A stretch of 64,000 nucleotides of DNA, from the NCBI GenBank assembly GCA_937996235.1, contig CALKVK010000011.1:62001-126000 (forward strand), written 5' to 3'. A program made the translations under genes and the position numbers. Position 1 is the stretch's first letter, and each line of letters begins with the position of its first letter. This DNA is from an uncultured bacterium (GTDB lineage Bacteria; Planctomycetota; JAJSAM01; JAJVHW01). The notes beneath the pieces were generated by a model. It was given only the letters and a program-made list of their open reading frames with translations, was not told where the DNA came from and made no database searches. Positions 51,254 to 60,083 of the stretch are shown piece after piece.

Positions 51254-52417
51254 TCAGCCGGACGAGTGCGCGGCGGGCGCGCGCGGCCCTGCCGAGGCGG
51301 CGGCGTGGGGGACCGCCGCGGTCGCGAGCGCGCGCGTCGTGACGAGCGCGAACGCGCAGGCTGCGCCCACGACGGGGAGCACGCTCCACGCTGCGCGAGC
51401 GGGGCTCGCGCCGAGGAGCGGCGGCCCGATGGCGACGAACACGTCGATCACACGGGCGGCGAGTACGACGCACGCGATGCGCACGAGTGCGGACCGGCTG
51501 CGCCGCACCGAGCGCATGAGCAGCGCGGCGAAGGGCAGAGCGCAGCCCGCGGCGAGCGAGACCTTCGTCAAGAGTCCCCAGTCGCCGCGCAGGCGCGCCG
51601 CGAACCACGGCGTCTCCTCGGGCATGTCCGTGTACCAGACCAGAAGGTACTGCGAGTACCAGACGTAGCCCCAGAACAGGCCGAACGCCAGGAGCAGCGC
51701 GCCTGCGTCGCCCCATTGCGCTTCGGTCACGCGCACGAGTTCTCGCCGCTCCGCCCACGCGGCCAGCAGCACCGCGGCGGCGAGGCCGGAGACCGCCGTC
51801 GCGCCGAGCGCGACCACGGCGTGGATCGAGCTGAAGGCGTGAGGCTCGAGCGACAGGGTCCAGTCGATGCCCGCGAGGGAGAACGTCGGTGCGAAGAGCA
51901 GCAGGAACAGCGCCCCGGCTCGGCGTCTGCGGGCGCCGTCGCCGGCCGCGCCGTCTCGCGTCTCGGCGGCGACCCGCGCGACATGCCGCGCGCCTACGAG
52001 CCACACGACGAAGTACACGGCCGTGCGCAGCACGAAGAACGGGGCGGAGAGGTATGCGCGCTTCGCCTCGAGCACGGGATCGCCCGCGACGGCCGACGCA
52101 TGCGACCACTCGTACAGCGCCGGGAGCCCCACGGGCAGGAGCAGTGCGAGAGCCGCGGAGAACGGCAACGCTGCACCGAGTGCACACAGCACACGCTCGA
52201 GCGGACGCGACCACCGCGCCCCGGAGATGAAGAGGAACGACAGGAACAGGGGTCCCGCCAGCGCGAGGCCGGTGCACAGGACGAGCACGGCGAGGTAGCC
52301 GGCCCACGCCGCAGCGGCGTCCGCGAGGAGCGCGGCGAGCAGTCCGGCCAAGCCCAGCGCGGCGCCGGCAACCAGAGGGGTACGCAGCGCGGCGAGCGGG
52401 AGTCGCGACGCGGTCAC
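51254..52417 (-). CDS. actF: Alternative complex III subunit F
   Basis: A 387-residue integral membrane protein with about ten helices, including the pair FLSFLFISGARWSRPLERVL and FAPTFSLAGIDWTLSLEPHA typical of the ActF/NrfD-like quinone-binding subunits, and LLLAFGLFWGYVWYSQYLL. In alternative complex III, ActC and ActF are the two related membrane subunits; ActF lacks the full proton-path residues in some complexes. GTG at 52417 overlaps the actE stop (GTGA). Position as the last act gene matches the usual order. Confidence 0.88.
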   Translation of the reverse strand: MTASRLPLAALRTPLVAGAALGLAGLLAALLADAAAAWAGYLAVLVLCTGLALAGPLFLSFLFISGARWSRPLERVLCALGAALPFSAALALLLPVGLPALYEWSHASAVAGDPVLEAKRAYLSAPFFVLRTAVYFVVWLVGARHVARVAAETRDGAAGDGARRRRAGALFLLLFAPTFSLAGIDWTLSLEPHAFSSIHAVVALGATAVSGLAAAVLLAAWAERRELVRVTEAQWGDAGALLLAFGLFWGYVWYSQYLLVWYTDMPEETPWFAARLRGDWGLLTKVSLAAGCALPFAALLMRSVRRSRSALVRIACVVLAARVIDVFVAIGPPLLGASPARAAWSVLPVVGAACAFALVTTRALATAAVPHAAASAGPRAPAAHSSG

Positions 52418-53007
52418 CGCACGCCGCCCGTCTGGAGCGTCCGAACGTGAAGGACGAGTGCCCAGCGGTCGCGCGACGCGAGACGCAGTCCGACCGGCGG
52501 CATGTTCCCCTGCCCGTGCGAGAGGATGTGGAACACCTGACCGTCGGCCATCCCGACCGCACGCGCGGCGAGCAGCGACGGGGGCGGGGGGAAGCCGCGG
52601 AGCACAGCCGTGCCGCGGCCGCCGCCGGCGGCGTCGTGACACACGCGGCAGTGGATGCGGAACAGGTCGGCGCCTCGCCGCGCCGCATCGGCGTCCTCCG
52701 CTGCGAGCGGGTTCCTGAGTTCGCGACCGGCGCGCAGCGCCTCGTCCTCGCCCGGCCCGTACGCGAAGCGCTCGGCCTCGCGTGTCACCACGCCCGGCTG
52801 CAGCCGCTGCTGCGCGAGCCCGCCCGGCAGCAGTGTGCACGCGCTCTGGGACTCGACGGCCGAGGAGCGCACCATCTCGGGCATGAACTCGTAGTTCCTC
52901 CGCGTCGGGTCCGGGCGCAGGAGCAGATGGGCGGCGACGACGACGACGGCGACGCCGAGTGCGGCGAAGACGAGGCTTCGGAGCGGGGCGGCCGTCCTCG
53001 CGCTCAT
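52414..53007 (-). CDS. actE: Alternative complex III subunit E, mono-heme cytochrome c
   Basis: A 197-residue cytochrome c anchored by an N-terminal helix (LVFAALGVAVVVVAAHLLL). One heme site, CRVCH, lies near residue 120, with a candidate axial Met in QGNMPPVG. This subunit accepts electrons from the multiheme ActA and can pass them to a soluble cytochrome or a terminal oxidase. YEFMPEMVRSSAVESQS resembles the conserved ActE segment. The ATG overlaps the actD stop by four bases. Confidence 0.9.
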   Translation of the reverse strand: MSARTAAPLRSLVFAALGVAVVVVAAHLLLRPDPTRRNYEFMPEMVRSSAVESQSACTLLPGGLAQQRLQPGVVTREAERFAYGPGEDEALRAGRELRNPLAAEDADAARRGADLFRIHCRVCHDAAGGGRGTAVLRGFPPPPSLLAARAVGMADGQVFHILSHGQGNMPPVGLRLASRDRWALVLHVRTLQTGGVR

Positions 53008-53531
53008 CGCCGCTCCTCCCCGACATCGACGACCCGCGACGCCCCGTGTCGCGACCACAGATCCGCGAGTGCCGCGTCGGATGCCCGCATGTCGCGCCGC
53101 ACGAAGAGCAGCGCGAAGCGATCGTCGGTCGCGCCGAGGTCGAGCGGCTGCCGCGCGCTCCAGGGCACGAGGCCGGAACGCACGAGCAGCCCGAAGACGG
53201 TGGCGAGCCCCGCAAGCAGTACGGTCACCTCGAAGGCCACGGGCGCGAAGGCCGGCAGCGAGTTCCACGGCTTGCCGCCCACGTCGAGCGGCCAGTCGAC
53301 GGCGCTCGTCCACGCCTGGAAGACGAGCGCGCCCGCGAGACCGGTCACGCCGCCGACGAGACACGCGAGGGGCAGCCTGCTGCGCCGCACGCCGAGGAGT
53401 TCGTCCACTCCGTGCACGGGGTACGGGCTCCGCACGTCGACGACATCGAGTCCGAGCGCGCGCGCGTCGCTCAGGGCGGCGAGGAGACGCCCCTCGTCCG
53501 CGAACACCGCGGCCTGGACGCGCGCGCTCAT
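53004..53531 (-). CDS. actD: Alternative complex III subunit D
   Basis: A 175-residue protein with two membrane helices (LACLVGGVTGLAGALVFQ and VTVLLAGLATVFGLLVRSG) between soluble ends. VRSPYPVHGVDELLGVRRSRL and WPLDVGGKPWNSLPAFAPVA are the recognised ActD segments. ActD is a structural membrane subunit without cofactors. Start and stop overlap the neighbouring genes by four bases each. Confidence 0.9.
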   Translation of the reverse strand: MSARVQAAVFADEGRLLAALSDARALGLDVVDVRSPYPVHGVDELLGVRRSRLPLACLVGGVTGLAGALVFQAWTSAVDWPLDVGGKPWNSLPAFAPVAFEVTVLLAGLATVFGLLVRSGLVPWSARQPLDLGATDDRFALLFVRRDMRASDAALADLWSRHGASRVVDVGEERR

Positions 53532-54925
53532 GCGTTCCTCCCAGGCCCCGCCGTCGCGTCATCGTGTCGGCCGTGCGGCGCGCCATGGGGCAGGACGCTC
53601 TTCAACTCCGCCGCAGCGAGCATCGGCACGAAGCGGCAGAAGAGCAGGAAGAGGGTGAAGAAGAGGCCGAAGCTGCCGAGCAGCGTTGCGATCTCGATCG
53701 ACGTCGGCGCGTAGGAACTCCAGGACGACGGCACGAAGTCGCGAGTGAGAGACGTCACGATGATCACGAAGCGCTCGAACCACATGCCGACGTTGACGAC
53801 CAGCGAGAGGACGAACACGGCGGGCAATGACGAGCGGATGCGCCGGAACCACAACAACTGCGGCGCGAGCACGTTGCACGTGACCATGGTCCAGAAGGCC
53901 CACGCCATGGGACCGAACGCGCGGTTCAGGAACACGAAGCGCTCGGGCGGCGACGCCGAGTACCACGCCGTGAACACCTCGGTGAGGTACGCCAGCGCAA
54001 CGAGCGTGCCCGTGAACACGAGCACCTTGCACATCGCGCCCACGTGGCGCGGCGTGATGTAGTCCTCGAACGCCATGACCTTGCGCGCGACGAGCATCAG
54101 CGTGAGCACCATCGCGAAGCCGGAGAACACGGCGCCGATCACGAAGTACGGCGGGAACAGCGTGGCGTGCCAGCCCGGGATCACGGCCGTCGCGAAGTCG
54201 GTGCTCACGACGCTGTGCACGGACACGACGAGCGGTGTCGCGAGCGCGGCGAGCAGCACGCAGGCGGTCTCGTGGCGCGCCCATGTGCGCGCAGAACCGT
54301 CCCAACCCAGCGCCATCCACTCGAGGACGCGCCGCCGCAGGCCCCGCGCGCGGTCGCGCGCCGTCGCGAGGTCGGGGATCAGGCCCACGTACCAGAACAG
54401 AAGCGAGATCGTGAAGTAGGTGCCGATCGCGAAAACGTCCCAGAGCAGCGGGGAGCGCCAGTTCACCCACAGCGGACCGCGCAGGTTCGGGTACGGGAAC
54501 ACCCAATGCGCGAGCCACGGCCGTCCCATGTGGATCAGCGGGAAGATCCCCGCGCACATCACGGCGAAGATGGTCATCGCCTCGGCTGCTCGGTTGATCG
54601 ACGTGCGCCACTTCTGGCGGAACAGCAGCAGGACGGCGGAGATCAGTGTCCCCGCGTGGCCGATACCCACCCAGAACACGAAGTTGGTGATGTCGAAGGC
54701 CCAGCCGACGGTGCGGTTCAGGCCCCACGTGCCGATGCCCGTGGCCACCTGGTAGCCCACCGCCGCCACACCGAGCAGCAGCAACGACGCGGCCACACCG
54801 AACCCTGCCCACCAACGCGCAGTGGCACGGCGCTCGATAGGCGCGAAGACGTCCGACGTGACGTCCGCCGCGGACTTCGCGCCACCGATGAGCGGCTCGT
54901 CGAGGACGTGCCGGGCGTCAGTCAT
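53528..54925 (-). CDS. actC: Alternative complex III subunit C (NrfD-like, quinol-binding)
   Basis: A 465-residue polytopic membrane protein. WAFDITNFVFWVGIGHAGTL, then AEAMTIFAVMCAGIFPLIHM and VVSTDFATAVIPGWHATLFP are hallmarks of ActC/NrfD-type quinol-oxidising subunits and include the conserved His and Asp residues near the quinone site. It probably oxidises menaquinol at the membrane and passes electrons to the Fe-S clusters of ActB. It overlaps actB by eight bases. Confidence 0.93.
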   Translation of the reverse strand: MTDARHVLDEPLIGGAKSAADVTSDVFAPIERRATARWWAGFGVAASLLLLGVAAVGYQVATGIGTWGLNRTVGWAFDITNFVFWVGIGHAGTLISAVLLLFRQKWRTSINRAAEAMTIFAVMCAGIFPLIHMGRPWLAHWVFPYPNLRGPLWVNWRSPLLWDVFAIGTYFTISLLFWYVGLIPDLATARDRARGLRRRVLEWMALGWDGSARTWARHETACVLLAALATPLVVSVHSVVSTDFATAVIPGWHATLFPPYFVIGAVFSGFAMVLTLMLVARKVMAFEDYITPRHVGAMCKVLVFTGTLVALAYLTEVFTAWYSASPPERFVFLNRAFGPMAWAFWTMVTCNVLAPQLLWFRRIRSSLPAVFVLSLVVNVGMWFERFVIIVTSLTRDFVPSSWSSYAPTSIEIATLLGSFGLFFTLFLLFCRFVPMLAAAELKSVLPHGAPHGRHDDATAGPGRNA

Positions 54926-57893
54926 CGCGCGCTCCGCCGCCCTGTGGCTCCGTGTCGCGGACGCGGGACAGGTACGTCACACCCGGCTGGACGTTGAGCT
55001 CACCGAGCACGACGTATGCACGGTCGCTCCGCGCGATCCGCGCAACCGCACTGCCCGGGTCCTCGACGTTTCCGAAGCGGATGGCCTGCGTCGGACAGGA
55101 CTCCTCGCACGCCGTGCGAACAGCACCGTCCGCCGGCGCGGCGCCTCCCGCGCCGCGTGCGACGATGCGGGCCTCGGCGATGCGCTGCACGCAGAGCGTG
55201 CACTTCTCCATGACGCCCCGCGAGCGCACCGTGACATCCGGGTTCAGCGCCAGGCGCCGCAGGTCGTCGTCGGGCGCGTAGTCGAACCAGTTGAAGCGAC
55301 GCACCTTGTACGGGCAGTTGTTCGCGCAGTAGCGCGTGCCGACGCAGCGGTTGTAGACCTGCTGGTTCAGCCCGTCCTCGCTGTGCACCGTCGCGAGGAC
55401 CGGGCACACGGTCTCGCACGGCGCGTGGGCGCAGTGCTGGCACATCAGCGGCTGGTGTTCGACGCTGAGATCGTCGCCGTCGCCGGAGAAGTAGCGGTCG
55501 ATCCGAAGCCACGTCATCTCGCGGTGGCGCCGCACCTCGTCGCGCCCCACGACCGGCACGCAGTTCTCCGCCTGGCACGCCACTGCGCACGCGGAACAGC
55601 CGATGCACGCGGAGAGGTCGATCGTGAGCCCCCAGCGGACGCCACGCGGCGCATGGTCAGCAGGCCAGAGTTCGGCGCCCGGCGGAGCGTGGTGCGGCGG
55701 GGCGCCGCCGCCTTTGGCGACGATCTCGGCGAGCGCAACGGCACGCGCGACGTCGCGGACCGCGCCGCCGCGGGGCGCGAGGTGCGTGGGAAGCTCCATC
55801 CTGTGGTGGTCCTGCGTGGTCGCGATCTCCGTCGCACGGCCGGTCGCCACGACGTGCACCGGGCCCGGCGGGATGCGCTCCACGCGCGCGCCCACCACGC
55901 CGTCGGCGCCAGGCGTCGGGCGCGACTCGATCCAGCGCGGACCGATACCCGCGAAGCGCGACGTCCCGCGGCGCCCATAGCCACGTGCCACCGCGACGAC
56001 GTCCGGATGCGTTCCCGGCTGCGCCAGCGCCGGGAGATCCACGCTCGACCCGTCGGCGGCCGCGAGACGCACGACATCGCCGGGACGCACGCCGAGGCGC
56101 GCGGCCGTCGCGGGCGCGAGGCACGCGACGTTGTCCCACACGACCTTCGTGAGGGGGTCCGGCAGTTCCTGGAGCCAGGGGTTCTGCGCATGCCGGCCGT
56201 CGCGCAGGGCGACACTGTCGTACGCCACGAGCGTGAGTGTGTCCGAGGTGGGAACCGGAGTCGCGGGGGCGTTGACAAAGCGCTCGAACGCTGCGGCATC
56301 GAATGGACGCGGCTCCTGTGCGGCGCGCCGCGGCAGGTGCACGTACCCGGTGCGCGCAACCGCATCGAACCAGACGTCGAACGGCGCCCCGGTGCCGGAG
56401 AGCGCATGCAGCTCCGCGCTCCAGTGCTCGCGCACCAGCGCGAAGTCGTCGCCGCGTGCACCTAGCCAGGCGGCCAGCGAGGCGCGCAGCGAGCGGCCCG
56501 CGCGCAACGCCGGCACGGTCGGCTGCGCAAGCGAGACGTGCCCGACCACCGGTTCCGCGTCGTCCCAGCACTCGAGCGCGTGGGGCGCGGGGACGACCAC
56601 GTGCGCGAGCGCGCGCGTGTCGTCCTCGAGAGCACTCGTCGACACGCACAGCGCCGCACGCTTGAGTGCGGCCGTCACGCCGCGCGCATCCGGCAGTGAC
56701 GCGGCGAGATCCACGCCGTCGATGATCAGAACGCTGACGCGTCCTTCGCCCAGGTCGTCGAGCAACTGCGCAAGCGCCGCGTCGTCGCCCCGCGCGTGAA
56801 GCGCCGGCCGCGCGAGATCGACCGTGGCGCCGTAGTTGCCGAGGAGGTGGTTGGCCCACGCGCAGAGCGCCTGCGCCGGCGCGTCGTCCGCTCCGCACAG
56901 CACGGCGCTCGCGCCTCGCGCGGCCCACAGCGCCGCGGCGAGCTTGTGCAGGCGCGCGCCGACGCCGGGGGCGAGCGCTGCGGTGCCCGTCGGCGCGGGG
57001 CGCGACGCGTGCCCCGCGAGTGCGGCACACAGTGCGGCGAGCGCAGCCCGCAGTTCGTGCGGTGCGACCTCGATGCGGATGTCGGCGCGGCTGCCACTCA
57101 GCGTCAGGTGCGATTCGACCTGCACGTGCCGTGCGAAGCGCGGCGTCGGCGCGTCCGGATCCCGACTCTCCGCCCAGTCGCGTGCGAACGCGACCGGTGA
57201 GCCCCACGTGCCGAGGAAGTCCGCGTCGAACGCAGCGACGACGCGCACCGACGCGAGCCGGATCTGCGGCACCGCCCGGACGCCGAAGAGCTCCTCGTGG
57301 ACCGCGAGCGCCGCGGAGTAGGACGGCACGTCCACTTCCACGTGTCGCCCCCCGGTCGCACGCACGAAGCGATCGATCCACGCACGCGTGCTCGGACTCG
57401 TCACTGTGCGCGTGAGCAGCCGCACGCCCGCGCCGCCCTCGCGCAGCGCCTGTGTCACGACGGCGTCCGCCTCGTCCCATGTGACCGTTCGGCCGCGCAC
57501 CTGTGGTCCGTCGGCGCGACGACCGTCGTACAGCCCGAGCAGCTCCGCCTGCCCGACGGCGCAGAGCCCCCCTCGCGAGAGCGCGTGCTCGGGATTGCCC
57601 TCGAGCTTCAGCGGACGACCGTCGCGGCACGTCGCCAACACGCCGCAGCGCGCCTCGCACCCCCCGCACGTCGTCGCGATGCGATAGCGAGCTCCGACTG
57701 GCTCGCCGCCCTGATCGAGACGAGGCACGACGTGGCGGTCAGGAGCGCGCGAGCAGGCCGGGAGTACCGCAGCGGCGGCGCCGAATCCGGCGAGCTGCAG
57801 GAACGTCCGACGCCCGACACCCGCACGCTGCAGCGGCAGGAGAGCGTCGCGCGCGACCGCGATCTCGGCATCCGGAAGGGCGTCGGTGGACAT
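54918..57893 (-). CDS. actB: Alternative complex III subunit B (molybdopterin-like and Fe-S)
   Basis: A 991-residue peripheral subunit. A Tat signal (GRRTFLQL, residues 27-34) directs export. CGGCEARC and VLATC near residues 76-89 give a [4Fe-4S] site in a molybdopterin-oxidoreductase-like domain that fills the first two thirds. The last 250 residues hold ferredoxin motifs CIGCSACAVACQ, CQHCAHAPCETVCP, CVGTRYCANNCPYK and CTLCVQRI, a chain of up to four clusters. In alternative complex III, ActB relays electrons from ActC to the hemes of ActA and carries no molybdenum. It is followed directly by actC. Confidence 0.94.
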   Translation of the reverse strand: MSTDALPDAEIAVARDALLPLQRAGVGRRTFLQLAGFGAAAAVLPACSRAPDRHVVPRLDQGGEPVGARYRIATTCGGCEARCGVLATCRDGRPLKLEGNPEHALSRGGLCAVGQAELLGLYDGRRADGPQVRGRTVTWDEADAVVTQALREGGAGVRLLTRTVTSPSTRAWIDRFVRATGGRHVEVDVPSYSAALAVHEELFGVRAVPQIRLASVRVVAAFDADFLGTWGSPVAFARDWAESRDPDAPTPRFARHVQVESHLTLSGSRADIRIEVAPHELRAALAALCAALAGHASRPAPTGTAALAPGVGARLHKLAAALWAARGASAVLCGADDAPAQALCAWANHLLGNYGATVDLARPALHARGDDAALAQLLDDLGEGRVSVLIIDGVDLAASLPDARGVTAALKRAALCVSTSALEDDTRALAHVVVPAPHALECWDDAEPVVGHVSLAQPTVPALRAGRSLRASLAAWLGARGDDFALVREHWSAELHALSGTGAPFDVWFDAVARTGYVHLPRRAAQEPRPFDAAAFERFVNAPATPVPTSDTLTLVAYDSVALRDGRHAQNPWLQELPDPLTKVVWDNVACLAPATAARLGVRPGDVVRLAAADGSSVDLPALAQPGTHPDVVAVARGYGRRGTSRFAGIGPRWIESRPTPGADGVVGARVERIPPGPVHVVATGRATEIATTQDHHRMELPTHLAPRGGAVRDVARAVALAEIVAKGGGAPPHHAPPGAELWPADHAPRGVRWGLTIDLSACIGCSACAVACQAENCVPVVGRDEVRRHREMTWLRIDRYFSGDGDDLSVEHQPLMCQHCAHAPCETVCPVLATVHSEDGLNQQVYNRCVGTRYCANNCPYKVRRFNWFDYAPDDDLRRLALNPDVTVRSRGVMEKCTLCVQRIAEARIVARGAGGAAPADGAVRTACEESCPTQAIRFGNVEDPGSAVARIARSDRAYVVLGELNVQPGVTYLSRVRDTEPQGGGARDD

Positions 57894-57894
57894 G

Positions 57895-58557
57895 TCAGAA
57901 GTGGCACCTCGCGCAGTCCGTCGAGACGTGGGGCGCGGCGGCGCCAGGAGCCGCCGCGTCGGCGGCGCTCTGGCGATGACAGTTCACGCACCACCCCATC
58001 GAGAGATCGGCGAACTGCCGCACACGTTCCATCGTCTGCACAGGACCGTGGCACTGCTGGCACGCGAGCCCCCGCGCCACGTGCGGGCGATGGTCGAAGT
58101 AGACGAAGTCCGGGAGGTCGTGCACGCGCAGCCACGCGATGGGCTGCGGTGTGCGGGCCGGATCCGGCCGCAGCTCGGCATCGAGACCCACGGCGTCGTA
58201 GAGCTTGCGGAGTTCCGCGGACACGATGCGCCGCGGCTCGCGGCCCTCGGCCTCCGCCGCCTCACGTTCCGCCAGGACGGCGTCGAAGCCGGCGGTCACC
58301 TGCGCGTGGCAGCCCATGCAGACGTCCGCGCCGGGAATCCCGGCGTGACGACTCGTTTCGGCGCCGACATGGCACGCAAGGCAGTCCATACCGAGTTCTC
58401 CGGCATGGAGGCGGTGCGAGTAGCGCACGGGCTGCACGGGCTCGTACCCGGTGTGGAGTCCGATCGGGCGGACGTCGCTCTCCGCGATCACGGCGGCGAG
58501 CCCGAGCGCGAGTGCGCAGAGCGCGAAGGCGGCCACGGGCGCGCCACCGGTCAGCAC
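57895..58557 (-). CDS. actA: Alternative complex III subunit A, pentaheme cytochrome c
   Basis: A 220-residue periplasmic cytochrome with an N-terminal membrane helix (ALCALALGLAAVIAE). Five heme-attachment sites are visible: CLACH, CMGCH, CQQCH, CVNCH and CARCH, the last just before the stop. Five hemes agree with ActA of alternative complex III. It receives electrons from ActB and hands them to ActE or a soluble carrier. The GTG at 58557 follows GGAGG and overlaps the preceding transporter gene by seven bases. Confidence 0.92.
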   Translation of the reverse strand: MLTGGAPVAAFALCALALGLAAVIAESDVRPIGLHTGYEPVQPVRYSHRLHAGELGMDCLACHVGAETSRHAGIPGADVCMGCHAQVTAGFDAVLAEREAAEAEGREPRRIVSAELRKLYDAVGLDAELRPDPARTPQPIAWLRVHDLPDFVYFDHRPHVARGLACQQCHGPVQTMERVRQFADLSMGWCVNCHRQSAADAAAPGAAAPHVSTDCARCHF

Positions 58558-60083
58558 GGGACCTCCGCGCCCTTGCGCGCGTAGAACCACCAGTTCACGC
58601 CGAGGCAGGAGACGTAGTAGACCGCGAAGCCGTAGAGCGCGTACTCCGGCGTCCCGGCCTGGATCTGCTGCCCGAAGACCTTCGGGATGATGAACGCTCC
58701 GTACGCGGCGACTGCCGACGTCCACCCAAGCACGGGACCGGCATGCTCGGGCCGGAAGATGATCGGCACCATGCGGAACGTGGATCCGTTGCCGATTCCC
58801 GTGGTCACGAAGAGCACGAGGAACAGCGCCAGGAACGGGGCGAAGTACACCTCGGGCTGCGGGGCCGATCCGGCTGCCTTCACGTAGTAGGCGACGCCGA
58901 GCGTGGCGGCGATCATGAGGACCGTGTCCCACTGCGTGACGCGCGCGCCGCCCCACTTGTCGGAGATCCAGCCGCCGACAGGGCGCACGAGCGAACCAAC
59001 GAGCGGACCGAGCCACGCGTAGGCCAGGGGGCGCGGCGCGTTCGGATTCAGACTGCCGTCGGGCAGCGTGCCGAACACGTCCTGGATGAGCTTCGGGAAC
59101 GCTGCGGAGAACCCGATGAACGAGCCGAAGGTCATCGTGTAGAGCCACGTCATGACCCAGTTGTGCTTCTCGCGGAAGATCGCGAACTGACGTGCGAGGT
59201 TCCTTCGAACCAGCGCAGGCGACAGCCAGCGCATGACGGCCACGGTCAGCGCGATCGTCGCCGGCAGAACGATCCACATGCTCCAGCCGGCTGCGAGGAG
59301 CAGCCAGAGCCCGGCGCCCGCACTCGCGAACGCGAGGAACGTCAGCCACAGCAGCTTCGCAATGGCCGCGGGAGCCGCCCCCACGTCGTGCTGCGGCAGG
59401 TTGTGCATACCGAACCAGGCAATCACGGCGAGGACGCACAGCACGGGCACCCACACGAAGCCGCAGTTCTGCAGGTACGCCGTGCCGCCGCCGAGCGCAG
59501 CGGGGAGCGGGAAGCCTGCACCGGATACGCGACCGAAGAGTGCAAACGTCATCACGAACGGCAGGAGCACCTGCATGACGCTCACGCCCAGGTTCCCCAA
59601 ACCCGCGTTCAGACCGAGCGACAGGCCCTGCATGCGCTTCGGGAAAAAGAAGCTGATGTTCGACATCGACGATGCGAACGCCCCGCCGCCGATCCCTGAG
59701 AGCGCCGCGAGTACGACGAACGTCGCGTACGACGTCTGCATGTCGCCGAGCGCCACGCCCGCGCCGGCCGCCGGGATCAGCAGCAGCGCGGTCGTGGTCG
59801 CGACGACGTTGCGGCCGCCCGACAGCGCGACGAAGAACGAGTTCGGGATGCGCAGCGTGGCGCCGGCGAGTCCCGCGATGGCGGACAGCGTGTAGAGCTG
59901 CTGCTTCTCGAACGGGAAGCCGAGATCCTGCATCCGCACTGTGATCACGGACCAGTAGAGCCAGACAGCGAACCCACAGAGCAGGCAGGGTATGGAGATC
60001 CACAAGTTGCGCAGCGCGATGCGGCGGCCGCCCGCCTCCCATGCCGCGGCGTCCTCTGGATCCCAGCGGTCGAGGACACTCAT
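58551..60083 (-). CDS. narK: Nitrate/nitrite transporter, NarK family, second copy
   Basis: A 510-residue MFS protein with about twelve helices. It carries the nitrate-transporter signatures NAGLGNLGVSVMQVLLP and GIGNGSTFRMVPI. Two consecutive NarK proteins with nar genes usually divide the work of nitrate-proton uptake and nitrate/nitrite exchange; which does which cannot be settled by eye. It starts with an ATGA overlap with the other transporter gene and overlaps actA by seven bases, linking nitrate transport and alternative complex III in one gene series. Confidence 0.9.
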   Translation of the reverse strand: MSVLDRWDPEDAAAWEAGGRRIALRNLWISIPCLLCGFAVWLYWSVITVRMQDLGFPFEKQQLYTLSAIAGLAGATLRIPNSFFVALSGGRNVVATTTALLLIPAAGAGVALGDMQTSYATFVVLAALSGIGGGAFASSMSNISFFFPKRMQGLSLGLNAGLGNLGVSVMQVLLPFVMTFALFGRVSGAGFPLPAALGGGTAYLQNCGFVWVPVLCVLAVIAWFGMHNLPQHDVGAAPAAIAKLLWLTFLAFASAGAGLWLLLAAGWSMWIVLPATIALTVAVMRWLSPALVRRNLARQFAIFREKHNWVMTWLYTMTFGSFIGFSAAFPKLIQDVFGTLPDGSLNPNAPRPLAYAWLGPLVGSLVRPVGGWISDKWGGARVTQWDTVLMIAATLGVAYYVKAAGSAPQPEVYFAPFLALFLVLFVTTGIGNGSTFRMVPIIFRPEHAGPVLGWTSAVAAYGAFIIPKVFGQQIQAGTPEYALYGFAVYYVSCLGVNWWFYARKGAEVPC